NCBI GenBank assembly: GCA_900549705.1
Contig: URPI01000053.1
Location: forward strand, 1-12,420
Origin: an uncultured Eubacteriales bacterium
GTDB taxonomy: Bacteria; Bacillota; Clostridia; Oscillospirales; Oscillospiraceae
Reading direction: 5' to 3'
DNA length: 12,420 nucleotides
Part shown: positions 1-6,670 of the stretch, one piece after another
How positions within the stretch are numbered: the stretch's first letter is position 1
Layout: each line of letters opens with the position of its first letter
Program-made: the position numbers and the translations under genes
Notes under the pieces: generated by a model
Seen by the model: only the letters and a program-made list of their open reading frames with translations
What the model was told of the DNA's origin: nothing
Database searches by the model: none

Positions 1-1
1 T

Positions 2-76
2 TGGCGACCCCTACGGGCGTATTCGATTATCGAGGTGTTCACACATTTGTAACTCGTGCAATCGTCCTGGCGACCC
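2..76. repeat. Two copies of a 9-bp direct repeat at the left edge, possibly part of a dispersed intergenic repeat
   Basis: TGGCGACCC occurs at 2-10 and again at 68-76, a 66-bp period, in the non-coding stretch downstream of the MFS gene. Read on the minus strand, each copy follows a G/C-rich run (CGTAGGGG before the first, CCTCTGGG at the second). The first copy runs to the window edge, so it may be one arm of a hairpin-type repeat cut by the window. Short GTAGGGG-containing intergenic repeats are common in gut clostridia; assigning this one to such a family is inference. No convincing terminator with a T-tract for the MFS gene was seen in 1-109. Confidence 0.3.
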
Positions 77-109
77 AGAGGGGCTTTTACATCATTCCCG
101 TTTCCCTGT

Positions 110-1306
110 TCATGCCGGGAAGGACGATTTTGATTTTGCTTTTCTGCAAAGCAGAATCCCTGCCAGCAGCAGGAGCGGGAACAGGGTGCCTGCCAAAATT
201 CCCATTTTCATGTTATCGCCCAGTGCCCCCGATACCATTCCCACCAGGGTTGGACCGCTTGTACATCCGATGTCGCCTCCCAGCGCCAGCAGCGCAAACA
301 TGGCTGTTCCCCCCGTGGGCAATGCAGCGGAAGCCTTGCTAAAGGTTCCCGGCCACATAATTCCCACGGACAGGCCGCAAATTCCGCAGGCTGCCAGGCT
401 CAACAGCGGGGAGGGGGACAGGGAGATTACCAGATAGGACAAAACACACAGGATGCTGCTAAACACCATAAAGCGTTCCAGATGAATCCGGTCGCCGTAC
501 TTTCCGTAAAACAATCTGGACGTTCCCATGAGGACTGCAAACGCCATCGGCCCGGCGAGGTCTCCCGCCGCTTTGGAAATCCCCAGCCCCTGTTCTGCAA
601 AAGCAGAAGCCCACTGACTGACCGCCTGCTCACTTGCCCCGGCGCATACCATCATCAGCAGTAAGACCCGAAAGGTTTTAACCCGAAACAGCTCTTTGAT
701 GCTCATTCCGGGCCTACCGTCTGCAATCAGCGGCGCAATCGGCACATGGGCAAACACGAAAGCATTGACCGTCGGAAGCATCGCCCAAATAATTGCCAGC
801 AGTTTCCAGTGTTCCATTCCAAATGTGCCAAAAAATGCCGTCGAAACCAGCACCACCCCGGCGTGCCCCCAGCAGTAGAAGGAATGGAGCATACTCATGG
901 CCTTCTCCTTACTGTCAGAGGGACAGGCCTCCACAATGGGACTGACCAGCACTTCCAGCAAACCGCCGCCAACGGCATAAATCATGACGGCAATTAAAAT
1001 TCCAAAAAACGGAATCGGAAAAATTTCCGGCAGAATGGTGAGCAGCACCAGCCCAGCCGCCGACAGCACATGCGCCCCAACGATGGCACTGCGATACCCC
1101 ACTTTTTCAATGACACCGATGGACAGAACATCTGTCAGCAGCTGTATTCCGAAATTGAAGGTCACCAGCAGCGTAATCTGAGCAAGGGGAATCCGGTAGC
1201 TTTTTTGGAAAAATAAAAACAGCAGCGGCGCAAAATTGTTGACGATTGCCTGTACAATACAGCCTGCAAAGCAGGCAGCAATGGTTTTCTGATACTGATT
1301 TTTCAT
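110..1306 (-). CDS. MFS permease, FucP/GlcP-like (probable sugar transporter)
   Basis: A 398-residue integral membrane protein of the major facilitator superfamily, expected to carry a small solute, perhaps a sugar, across the cytoplasmic membrane by ion symport. Hydrophobic segments run through the whole chain. They form two halves separated by a polar loop near residues 190-210 that precedes a second bundle starting around FRVLLLMM (212-219). The motifs HSFYCWGHAG (141-150) and EQAVSQWASAFAEQGLG (226-242) resemble the FucP/GlcP branch. The start is placed at 1306 because GGAGGA sits about 5 bases before that ATG; an in-frame ATG at 1360 lies upstream of the predicted promoter and is rejected. 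The gene is divergent from an AraC regulator, which probably controls it. The substrate cannot be read from the sequence. Confidence 0.9.
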   Translation of the reverse strand: MKNQYQKTIAACFAGCIVQAIVNNFAPLLFLFFQKSYRIPLAQITLLVTFNFGIQLLTDVLSIGVIEKVGYRSAIVGAHVLSAAGLVLLTILPEIFPIPFFGILIAVMIYAVGGGLLEVLVSPIVEACPSDSKEKAMSMLHSFYCWGHAGVVLVSTAFFGTFGMEHWKLLAIIWAMLPTVNAFVFAHVPIAPLIADGRPGMSIKELFRVKTFRVLLLMMVCAGASEQAVSQWASAFAEQGLGISKAAGDLAGPMAFAVLMGTSRLFYGKYGDRIHLERFMVFSSILCVLSYLVISLSPSPLLSLAACGICGLSVGIMWPGTFSKASAALPTGGTAMFALLALGGDIGCTSGPTLVGMVSGALGDNMKMGILAGTLFPLLLLAGILLCRKAKSKSSFPA

Positions 1307-1331
1307 GGTATCCTCCTTCCGAATCAATGAG

Positions 1332-1360
1332 ATTATATCCCATAATGAATGATATGTCAT
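1332..1360 (-). promoter_or_regulatory. Promoter of the MFS gene
   Basis: On the minus strand, ATGACA (1355-1360, 5 of 6 matches to TTGACA) is followed by exactly 17 bp and a perfect TATAAT (1332-1337). This places the transcription start near 1325, about 19 bases before the ATG. Confidence 0.75.
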
Positions 1361-1367
1361 TGTACAA
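1348..1367. promoter_or_regulatory. Candidate operator palindromes between the MFS and AraC genes
   Basis: AATGA-TATG-TCATT (1348-1361) is an inverted repeat with perfect 5-bp arms that covers the -35 of the MFS promoter. It abuts TTGTACAA (1360-1367), a perfect 8-bp palindrome that covers the -35 of the AraC gene promoter. Both positions suit a regulator that acts on the two divergent genes. Binding by the adjacent AraC protein is inference. Confidence 0.4.
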
Positions 1368-1389
1368 AATCGTATTTTTATGATATAAT
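1361..1389 (+). promoter_or_regulatory. Promoter of the AraC-family regulator gene
   Basis: A perfect TATAAT (1384-1389) lies 17 bp after TGTACA (1361-1366, 4 of 6 matches to TTGACA). The -35 is weak, as is common for an activated or repressed promoter. The predicted start near 1396 leaves a leader of about 22 bases. Confidence 0.6.
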
Positions 1390-1417
1390 ATCACAAATCG
1401 CTTTCGAGAGGACAGAC

Positions 1418-2317
1418 ATGATGAAGCTCTGCCAAATTACCACCGATGATACCCTGCGGGAAACTGCCCTGCATGGCAGCCCCACCTATCCCTTTGCATA
1501 TTATCCCGAAAATATCTGGCAATTTGATTTTCACCGCATTGATTGGCACTGGCATCATGAATTGGAATTTTTGCTTCTCCGGGAGGGTACCGCCCTTTGC
1601 CTTGCAGGGGCGGAGAAGATAGCGCTGCCGGAGGGCTGTGCAATCTTCATTAACAGCGGTGTAATGCATCGCTACGAGGTGCAAAGCAGTACCTTTGCGC
1701 CAAATATTGTCTTTTCGCCTGCCTTACTGGCACCCGAAAAAAGTCTTGTTTATGAAAAATATATCCTTCCCATTGTCAGCTCCCGGGTTTCCCATCAGAT
1801 TTTCACCCCGTCCGTTCCGTGGCAGCGGGAAGTCCTGCAACTGCTGTCCCAGGTGATTGACCTCCAAGAGACAGAAGCGGACAACGAATTGCATACCGTG
1901 CAGCTTTTAATGCAGCTCTGGCAGGTGCTGTCCGGTCATTTGATCCTGGATTCCGGTTCCGCCAGCCTGCACCAGCCCAGCCACACCCAGGCCAAGCTGC
2001 AAACAATGATGCAGTACATCCATGACCATTACGCCCAGCAGATTAGCCTCCAGATGATTGCGGACGCTGCTTCCATCAGCAAAAGCGGCGCGCTTCACCT
2101 GTTTCAGACCAACCTTCACATTTCTCCGGTTGCCTATCTCATCGAATACCGGCTGGCGCAGGCCGCCGAGCAGCTCCACACCACTCAAAAATCCATTTTC
2201 TCCATCGCTGAGGCCACCGGCTTTGCCTGCTCCGGCTATTTCTGCCGAAAATTCAGGCAGCTTTATCAGATGAGTCCCATGGAATACAGGCAAAAAAAGC
2301 AGCAGCCATCCCCATAA
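1418..2317 (+). CDS. AraC-family transcriptional regulator with N-terminal cupin domain
   Basis: A 299-residue DNA-binding regulator. Residues about 35-90 form a cupin-type sensor, including the histidine cluster WHWHHELEF (43-51) and the PEGCAIFINSGVMHRYE stretch (71-87), where a small ligand would bind. The C-terminal 100 residues are a double helix-turn-helix domain. The first HTH is about 208-232 (ISLQMIADAASISKSGALHLF) without a gap, and the second is about 258-290, ending in the typical FRQLYQMSPMEYR. The start at 1418 follows GAGAGG; the next codon is also ATG (1421), so the start is uncertain by one residue. The gene is divergent from the MFS permease, the usual arrangement for a local regulator of sugar uptake. 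The ligand is unknown. Confidence 0.94.
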   Translation: MMKLCQITTDDTLRETALHGSPTYPFAYYPENIWQFDFHRIDWHWHHELEFLLLREGTALCLAGAEKIALPEGCAIFINSGVMHRYEVQSSTFAPNIVFSPALLAPEKSLVYEKYILPIVSSRVSHQIFTPSVPWQREVLQLLSQVIDLQETEADNELHTVQLLMQLWQVLSGHLILDSGSASLHQPSHTQAKLQTMMQYIHDHYAQQISLQMIADAASISKSGALHLFQTNLHISPVAYLIEYRLAQAAEQLHTTQKSIFSIAEATGFACSGYFCRKFRQLYQMSPMEYRQKKQQPSP

Positions 2318-2322
2318 AGAAT

Positions 2323-2364
2323 GCCCCCCGCCTGTGCATCCGGTGATGCAGGGCGGGGGCTTTT
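2323..2364 (+). terminator. Terminator after the AraC-family gene
   Basis: A GC-rich stem from GCCCCCCGCC...GCATC (2323-2340) pairs with GATGCAGGGCGGGGGC (2345-2360) across a CGGT loop with a slight internal mismatch, and TTTT follows. It sits 5 bases after the AraC stop and 10 bases before the end of the convergent aminopeptidase gene, so it may also act in the other direction, although the minus-strand side has no clean T-run. Confidence 0.8.
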
Positions 2365-2374
2365 GGAAGGAATG

Positions 2375-3655
2375 TTATCTCAGCCGGTATTCGGTTTCAT
2401 CCAGCTCCAGGGTAGAGGCGTAGTAGACCCCCATGGCCTTTGCCAAATCCTCGCCGTCGCTGACCGCCGCCGTTTCGTAGCAGCTGTGCATGGCAAGCTG
2501 AGGCAAACCAATGTCCACCGTGGGGATGGATACATGGCCGATGGACACGCAGCCCAGGGTGCTGCCGCCGGGAATGTCCGGGCGGTTATAGTAGGTCTGC
2601 ACAGACGCACCGGCCTTTTCGCACACCTGACGGAACAGGGCAGCGCACAGGCCATCGGTGCAGTAGCGCTGGTTGGAATTGAATTTTACCACAATGCCAT
2701 CACCCATTACCGGCGCATTGGAGGGGTCTGCCAGCTCGGGATGGTTGGGGTGAATGGCGTGGGCGTTATCCGCCGACACCAGGAAGGACTGGCTCAGCAG
2801 GGCACGGACGTTCCGGTGCAGTCCTTCCGCAATTCTGGTCAGCACATCCTCCACATAGGTAGAATCTGCGCCGTCGGTGGTGCGGGAACCGATCTCCTCG
2901 CTGTTCAGGGCGCAGAACACCGGAATATCCCCACCGGGTGCGGCATTCAGGAAGCCACGGAAGCAGCCCCACACGCATTGCAGGTCATCCAGTGCCTGGC
3001 TGGAAATATACTCGTTTTCCATGCCCCAGACCCGAGCATCCTCCCGGACGTACAGCGTCAGGTCATGCCCCAGAATCTTGCCGCCAGCCGCTTCTTCCAG
3101 AAGGGTCGTCAGCTTTCCGGCAGCATTCTTACCGCCCAGCAGGGGATTGACATCCATCACCGGGTTCCACTTGTAGCCGTCGTTTGCCTGACGGTTCATG
3201 TGAATGGCCACATTGGGAATCAGCAGCAGGTCACGGTCAATATCCACCAGTACGGATTTTGCGCCATGCGCCGTCTGCACCATCACCCGTCCGGCCAGGC
3301 TCAGGGGACGGTCAAGCCAGGGGGCAATCAGCAGCCCGCCATAGCGCTCCACCTGTAGCGAGGTGTAGGCTCCCACCTTTTCGCCATTCTCCTTCAGCTT
3401 CAGGCTGGGGCGGTCAGTGTGCGCCGCCGCCATCAGGAAGCCCTTGGGGGTCTCCGCAGGAATGCGGAATGCAATCACCGCTGCACCGCCCCGGCACACA
3501 TAGTATTTTCCGCCGGGGGTCAGATTCCATTCGTCTCCTTCCGGGAGGTTCACATATCCTTCCGCATTCAGGGTGCGCCGCAGGGCTGCCTGGGCATGAT
3601 AGGGGCTGTGGGATTCATTCAAAAACTGACATAAAGACGCAGTAAATTCCGTCAT
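2375..3655 (-). CDS. apeB: M18-family aminopeptidase
   Basis: A 426-residue cytosolic di-zinc aminopeptidase that removes N-terminal residues from peptides; in the family, acidic or aliphatic N-termini are often preferred. The length matches bacterial M18 enzymes. The metal and catalytic residues are all visible: HTD (His79), the Asp pair in ALDDL (D223/D224), the glutamate pair in NSEEIGS (E253, E254), SADNAHA (D296), and the final LPQLAMHSCYE histidine (H390). The Asp in HTD (D81) is the usual partner of the first histidine. The ATG at 3655 is preceded by AGAGGAA at good spacing. It lies 71 bp downstream of pepF on the same strand and may be co-transcribed with it. The apeB symbol follows common usage for this family; strain-specific function is inferred. 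Confidence 0.95.
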   Translation of the reverse strand: MTEFTASLCQFLNESHSPYHAQAALRRTLNAEGYVNLPEGDEWNLTPGGKYYVCRGGAAVIAFRIPAETPKGFLMAAAHTDRPSLKLKENGEKVGAYTSLQVERYGGLLIAPWLDRPLSLAGRVMVQTAHGAKSVLVDIDRDLLLIPNVAIHMNRQANDGYKWNPVMDVNPLLGGKNAAGKLTTLLEEAAGGKILGHDLTLYVREDARVWGMENEYISSQALDDLQCVWGCFRGFLNAAPGGDIPVFCALNSEEIGSRTTDGADSTYVEDVLTRIAEGLHRNVRALLSQSFLVSADNAHAIHPNHPELADPSNAPVMGDGIVVKFNSNQRYCTDGLCAALFRQVCEKAGASVQTYYNRPDIPGGSTLGCVSIGHVSIPTVDIGLPQLAMHSCYETAAVSDGEDLAKAMGVYYASTLELDETEYRLR

Positions 3656-3684
3656 AGCGGTTTTCCTCTCTTAATTTCGTTCTA

Positions 3685-3739
3685 TTGGGGCAGAAAGCCC
3701 CCAAAAATCATCTTGAAAAACGTCGATTACATTTCGACA
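3685..3739 (-). terminator. Weak hairpins at the end of pepF (doubtful terminator)
   Basis: On the minus strand, a 5-bp stem GTCGA/TCGAC (3722-3738, 7-base loop containing the pepF stop) is followed by G and five T residues. A second stem, TTGGGG/CCCCAA (3685-3704), follows without a T-run. Both are weak, so read-through from pepF into the aminopeptidase gene is plausible, and I found no convincing promoter in the 71-bp gap. Confidence 0.25.
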
Positions 3740-5478
3740 AGCGCGCAAAACATATCGATTTTTTCTTCGACCTCAGCCAATGCGCTGAGCCAGAATTCCT
3801 TGTCGGTCAGGTCAATTCCGGCCACCTTGGCAGCATCCTCAGCGGTTGCAACGGTGGTGGTATGCAGCAGCTTCTTGTAGATGGGCACGAAGGACGCACC
3901 CTCCTGGGCGTATTTCGCATACAGTCCCCGGGCAAACAGTCCGCCAAAGGCATAGGGGAAATTGTAGAACGTAGAGCCATAATAATGGCTCTTGCACAGC
4001 CACATATACGGATGGCGCAATGCGCTGTCCAATCCGTCACCATAGCTGTCCGCCTGCGCCTGGAGCATGATGCGGCACAGCTCTGCTGCGCCCATGAATT
4101 CTTCCTTCCGGCGGCGGAGCACCGCATCCTCGAAGCGATAGCGGGAATAGATGTCCACAATAATCTGGGTCACGTCCTGGAGCTGGCTTTCAATCAGATT
4201 CAGCTTTTCTGCATCGTCGGCGGCCTGGGCAATGGCGTGATTCATCACCACGCACTCATTGAAGGTGGAGGCGGTTTCGGCCACGGGCATAGAATAGTCA
4301 TGGTTCAGGGGTCGATGGTCGGCAATGCACTGATTGTGGAAGGCATGACCCAATTCGTGCGCCAGCGTCACCACATCTCCCAGCGTTCCGTCAAAATTCG
4401 TCAGAATCCGGCTCTGACCGATGCAGCTTACGTCGCTGCAAAAAGCGCCGCCTGCCTTGCCGCTGCGGGGGTAGAAGTCAATCCATTCTTCGTCAAAGGC
4501 GCGGGCGACCATACCGCTGAGTTCATCGTCAAAGTGGGAGAACAGCTCCACCAGGTAATCCCGGGCATCCTGGGTGGTAAAACGGGTGGAGCTTTTGCCC
4601 ATGGGGGCAAACAGGTCATACCAGGGCAGCCCGTTTTCGTGCCCCAAGGCGTGCGCCTTGGCTTTCAGATAGCGGCGGAACATTGGAAGCTTCTGGTCGA
4701 TGGCGGCAAACATGGCATCCAAGGTCTTCTTTTCCATGTTGGACTGCTCCAGCGTCCTTGCCAACGGGCTTTCATAGCCCCGCAGCTCACATTCATTCAG
4801 CGTTTCCAGCTTCAGAGAATTAAGAGCATAGGCAACGCTGTCTTCAATGGAACGGTAGCAGGCAAGCTCCGCTTCATAAGCATCCTTACGTACCTCCGCC
4901 TCGGCAGAATAGGCCAGATTGCGGACGGCGGAGAGGTTAATTTCCTCGCCCCGGTAAGTGACCTTCACCGTGCTGGTCAGGTACTGCTGCAATTCCGCCC
5001 AGGCATTGGAGCCGGAAATCTTCAGCTTTGCCATCACCTTTTCACCAATACCGGGCAGCAGATGGAGACTTCCCAGCTTTTTGCGTTCCAAAATAAAGCG
5101 GTATTCTTCAAAAAGCGGATCAGACGCAATCAAACTGTCCAAATCCGGGATTGCTGCCAGCCAGCCTTCAAAGGCGGCAACCGGCGCGGCGCTGTCGCTG
5201 TAGACCCCCATGATTTTGCCGATTTTGGAACCGGCTTCCGCATCGGTGGTGCAGGCTGCCTGGCGCAGCTCGGCATAGCACAGGAGCTTTTCAGCCAGCT
5301 CCTGCAGCCGCTCCTGTAGCGTAAGGCCGCGCTTGAGCAACGTAGCGCTGTCACCGGTCAGGTGCTGGGTCAGCTCCTCCAGGTCACGCACTGTCCGGCG
5401 CAGCGCCTGCAAATCTTCCTCAAACCGAGGGTCATCAAAGCCGGTGTAAATGGGGTTCAGGTTCCAACATTCATTCAT
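3727..5478 (-). CDS. pepF: Oligoendopeptidase F, M3B zinc metallopeptidase
   Basis: A 583-residue cytosolic zinc endopeptidase that cleaves oligopeptides. The N-terminal half is helical. The catalytic part carries HELGH (H374, E375, H378) with the third zinc ligand E401 in ETASTFNE, and the M3 substrate-loop signature YYGSTFYNFPYAFG (499-512). Length and motifs match pepF. The start at 5478 is chosen because GGAGG lies 9 bases upstream; an in-frame ATG at 5487 directly abuts that GGAGG and is too close, and the open frame up to 5646 runs through the promoter. The gene is divergent from spo0A across a 318-bp regulatory gap with its own promoter and nearby Spo0A boxes. It is followed by a second peptidase gene that would finish degradation of the released peptides. 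Confidence 0.96.
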   Translation of the reverse strand: MNECWNLNPIYTGFDDPRFEEDLQALRRTVRDLEELTQHLTGDSATLLKRGLTLQERLQELAEKLLCYAELRQAACTTDAEAGSKIGKIMGVYSDSAAPVAAFEGWLAAIPDLDSLIASDPLFEEYRFILERKKLGSLHLLPGIGEKVMAKLKISGSNAWAELQQYLTSTVKVTYRGEEINLSAVRNLAYSAEAEVRKDAYEAELACYRSIEDSVAYALNSLKLETLNECELRGYESPLARTLEQSNMEKKTLDAMFAAIDQKLPMFRRYLKAKAHALGHENGLPWYDLFAPMGKSSTRFTTQDARDYLVELFSHFDDELSGMVARAFDEEWIDFYPRSGKAGGAFCSDVSCIGQSRILTNFDGTLGDVVTLAHELGHAFHNQCIADHRPLNHDYSMPVAETASTFNECVVMNHAIAQAADDAEKLNLIESQLQDVTQIIVDIYSRYRFEDAVLRRRKEEFMGAAELCRIMLQAQADSYGDGLDSALRHPYMWLCKSHYYGSTFYNFPYAFGGLFARGLYAKYAQEGASFVPIYKKLLHTTTVATAEDAAKVAGIDLTDKEFWLSALAEVEEKIDMFCALVEM

Positions 5479-5533
5479 GGGATTCATCCTCCATCGCAAT
5501 ATATTGGGGTCGGGCGGCCAATCAGGTTGTATT

Positions 5534-5562
5534 ATTGTACACCACAAACCCCAAATCGTCAA
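5534..5562 (-). promoter_or_regulatory. Promoter of pepF
   Basis: On the minus strand, TTGACG (5557-5562, 5 of 6) is followed by 17 bp and TACAAT (5534-5539, 5 of 6). The start would be near 5527, giving a leader of about 50 bases. An 8-bp palindrome, TTGCGCAA (5563-5570), touches the -35 box. Confidence 0.7.
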
Positions 5563-5586
5563 TTGCGCAAACGGAAAAGTGCAGCG

Positions 5587-5652
5587 CTCGACAAAGGATT
5601 CTGCATTTTTTATTATTTCGCAAATAAATGTCGAAATAATCTGCATTCGACA
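5587..5652. promoter_or_regulatory. Cluster of Spo0A binding boxes (0A boxes) between pepF and spo0A
   Basis: The 0A box consensus is TGTCGAA. An exact copy is at 5629-5635 on the plus strand, a second exact copy is at 5646-5652 on the minus strand, and a 6 of 7 copy (TGTCGAG) is at 5587-5593 on the minus strand. The two exact boxes face each other 17 bp apart. Relative to pepF the boxes lie about 60-125 bp upstream of its predicted start; relative to spo0A they lie about 145-210 bp before the ATG. Spo0A autoregulation is established in Bacillus; its operation here is inferred from the boxes. Confidence 0.75.
5612..5640. repeat. 9-bp inverted repeat overlapping a 0A box
   Basis: ATTATTTCG (5612-5620) and CGAAATAAT (5632-5640) are perfect inverted arms around an 11-bp spacer. 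The right arm shares its CGAA with the 0A box at 5629-5635. It could be a second protein-binding site or an imperfect extension of the Spo0A site. Confidence 0.55.
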
Positions 5653-5796
5653 TGAAAATGTGAAATTGTAACGAATATTTGTTGAGGAATCTTATTGCAT
5701 TTAGAAGACTGCCGTGCTAAATTATACCTGTCGCACAGAGGTAAGATAAATGCAGAGCCGAATGGGGAAAAATTTAGTTTGACAGGAGAGGATTGT
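5653..5796 (+). promoter_or_regulatory. Leader and likely promoter zone of spo0A (exact promoter unresolved)
   Basis: No strong sigma-A promoter is seen. The best candidates are TTGTTG (5679-5684) with TAGAAG 17 bp later (5702-5707), and TTGCAT (5695-5700) with TAAATT 17 bp later (5718-5723). The stretch GAGGAATC at 5684-5691, followed 12 bp later by AGAAGA, partly resembles a sigma-H promoter (AGGAWWT and GAAT). AGGAGAGG just before the ATG is the ribosome binding site. Confidence 0.35.
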
Positions 5797-6576
5797 ATGG
5801 AACGTGCAGCCACTGTACTGATTGCAGACAGTACCGAGGAATTTACAAATGCCCTATCTGCTGCGTTGCAGCGCACGGAGGGATTCCAGGTGGTGGGAAC
5901 TGCGGCTGACGGAGAGCAGGCCATTCGGCTGATTGGGGAGCGCAAGCCGGATCTGCTGGTGCTGGACATGATGCTCAGCAAAAAAGACGGCATCAGCGTA
6001 CTTCGAGCCATTTCCGGCATGGATCGGCGGCCAAAGACCTTGGCAACCAGCGTATTTTTGTCGGATTATGTGTCCGGCAGTGCAGCCAGCCTGGGTGTTT
6101 GCTACCTAATGCTGAAACCCTGTGACATGAACGCCATTGTGGAGCGGTTGGAGGAAATCCGGGGAGGGGAGAGCCTTCGGAATCCGGCACCGCGCCGCGT
6201 GGACAAAAACAGCATCGAGTCCATGGTGACAAACATCATCCATGAGATTGGTGTCCCCGCCCACATCAAGGGCTACCAGTATCTGCGGGAGGCCATTATC
6301 ATTGCCGTGGGGGATATGGACGTGATCAACGCCATTACCAAGGTGCTGTATCCCATGGTGGCAAAGACCTTCCAGACCACCCCCAGCCGGGTGGAACGAG
6401 CCATTCGCCACGCCATCGAGGTAGCCTGGGACAGAGGCGATTTGGACACCTTGCAGCGGTTCTTCGGCTATACCGTGTCAAATACCAAGGGGAAACCCAC
6501 AAACAGTGAGTTCATCGCCCTCATCGCGGACAGGCTGCAATTGCAGCTCAAGAGTGCCGAGGCGGCACAATATTGA
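5797..6576 (+). CDS. spo0A: Spo0A, sporulation master response regulator
   Basis: A 259-residue transcription factor that, when phosphorylated by a phosphorelay or kinases, starts sporulation and stationary-phase programmes. The receiver domain (about 5-122) has the phosphoacceptor D57 in LLVLDMML, T84 in the switch position, and K107 in LKPCD. The effector domain (about 137-250) holds the Spo0A helix-turn-helix, with the recognition region TPSRVERAIRHAIEVAW (195-211) essentially as in Bacillus. The start follows AGGAGAGG by about 5 bases. One oddity: the acidic pair near the N-terminus is ADS rather than ADD, so only D11 is present and the second metal-site position is S12. Upstream lie 0A boxes; downstream is a strong terminator. 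The spoIVB gene that precedes spo0A in many relatives is not here. Confidence 0.98.
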   Translation: MERAATVLIADSTEEFTNALSAALQRTEGFQVVGTAADGEQAIRLIGERKPDLLVLDMMLSKKDGISVLRAISGMDRRPKTLATSVFLSDYVSGSAASLGVCYLMLKPCDMNAIVERLEEIRGGESLRNPAPRRVDKNSIESMVTNIIHEIGVPAHIKGYQYLREAIIIAVGDMDVINAITKVLYPMVAKTFQTTPSRVERAIRHAIEVAWDRGDLDTLQRFFGYTVSNTKGKPTNSEFIALIADRLQLQLKSAEAAQY

Positions 6577-6586
6577 ATAATTTAAG

Positions 6587-6636
6587 AAAATCCACAGCCT
6601 GTTTCCACAAATAGGGAACAGGCTGTGGATTTTTTA
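6587..6636. terminator. Strong bidirectional terminator between spo0A and the methyltransferase gene
   Basis: TCCACAGCCTGTTTCC (6591-6606) pairs with GGGAACAGGCTGTGGA (6614-6629) with a single G-T wobble and a 7-base loop. The stem is flanked by AAAA on the left and TTTTTT on the right, so it works as an intrinsic terminator for spo0A and, read the other way with a TTTT tail, for the restriction-modification operon. Confidence 0.93.
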
Positions 6637-6670
6637 GGGGCAATGAATGTACCAGCAATACGTTCCCACT

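Noticed and set aside
2321..3358. Plus-strand open frame of 345 codons, antisense to the M18 aminopeptidase
   Set aside because: It begins inside the terminator hairpin and has no ribosome site or domain; the opposite strand encodes a full enzyme.
3733..3739. Exact 0A box sequence at the end of pepF
   Set aside because: It lies in coding sequence and part of a small hairpin, with no promoter next to it; single chance copies are expected at about this frequency.
3685..5319. Long plus-strand open frame of 544 codons, antisense to pepF
   Set aside because: It lies wholly opposite a gene with complete catalytic motifs, has no ribosome site, and shows no recognisable domain; GC-rich genes often leave such antisense frames open.
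5479..5646. Longer pepF start adding 56 residues
   Set aside because: The extra stretch covers the predicted promoter and 0A boxes and does not resemble the family; the ATG at 5478 has a well-spaced GGAGG.
5779..5784. TTGACA just before spo0A
   Set aside because: It overlaps the ribosome binding region, and no -10 sequence occurs at the right distance; a transcript from it would start inside the gene.
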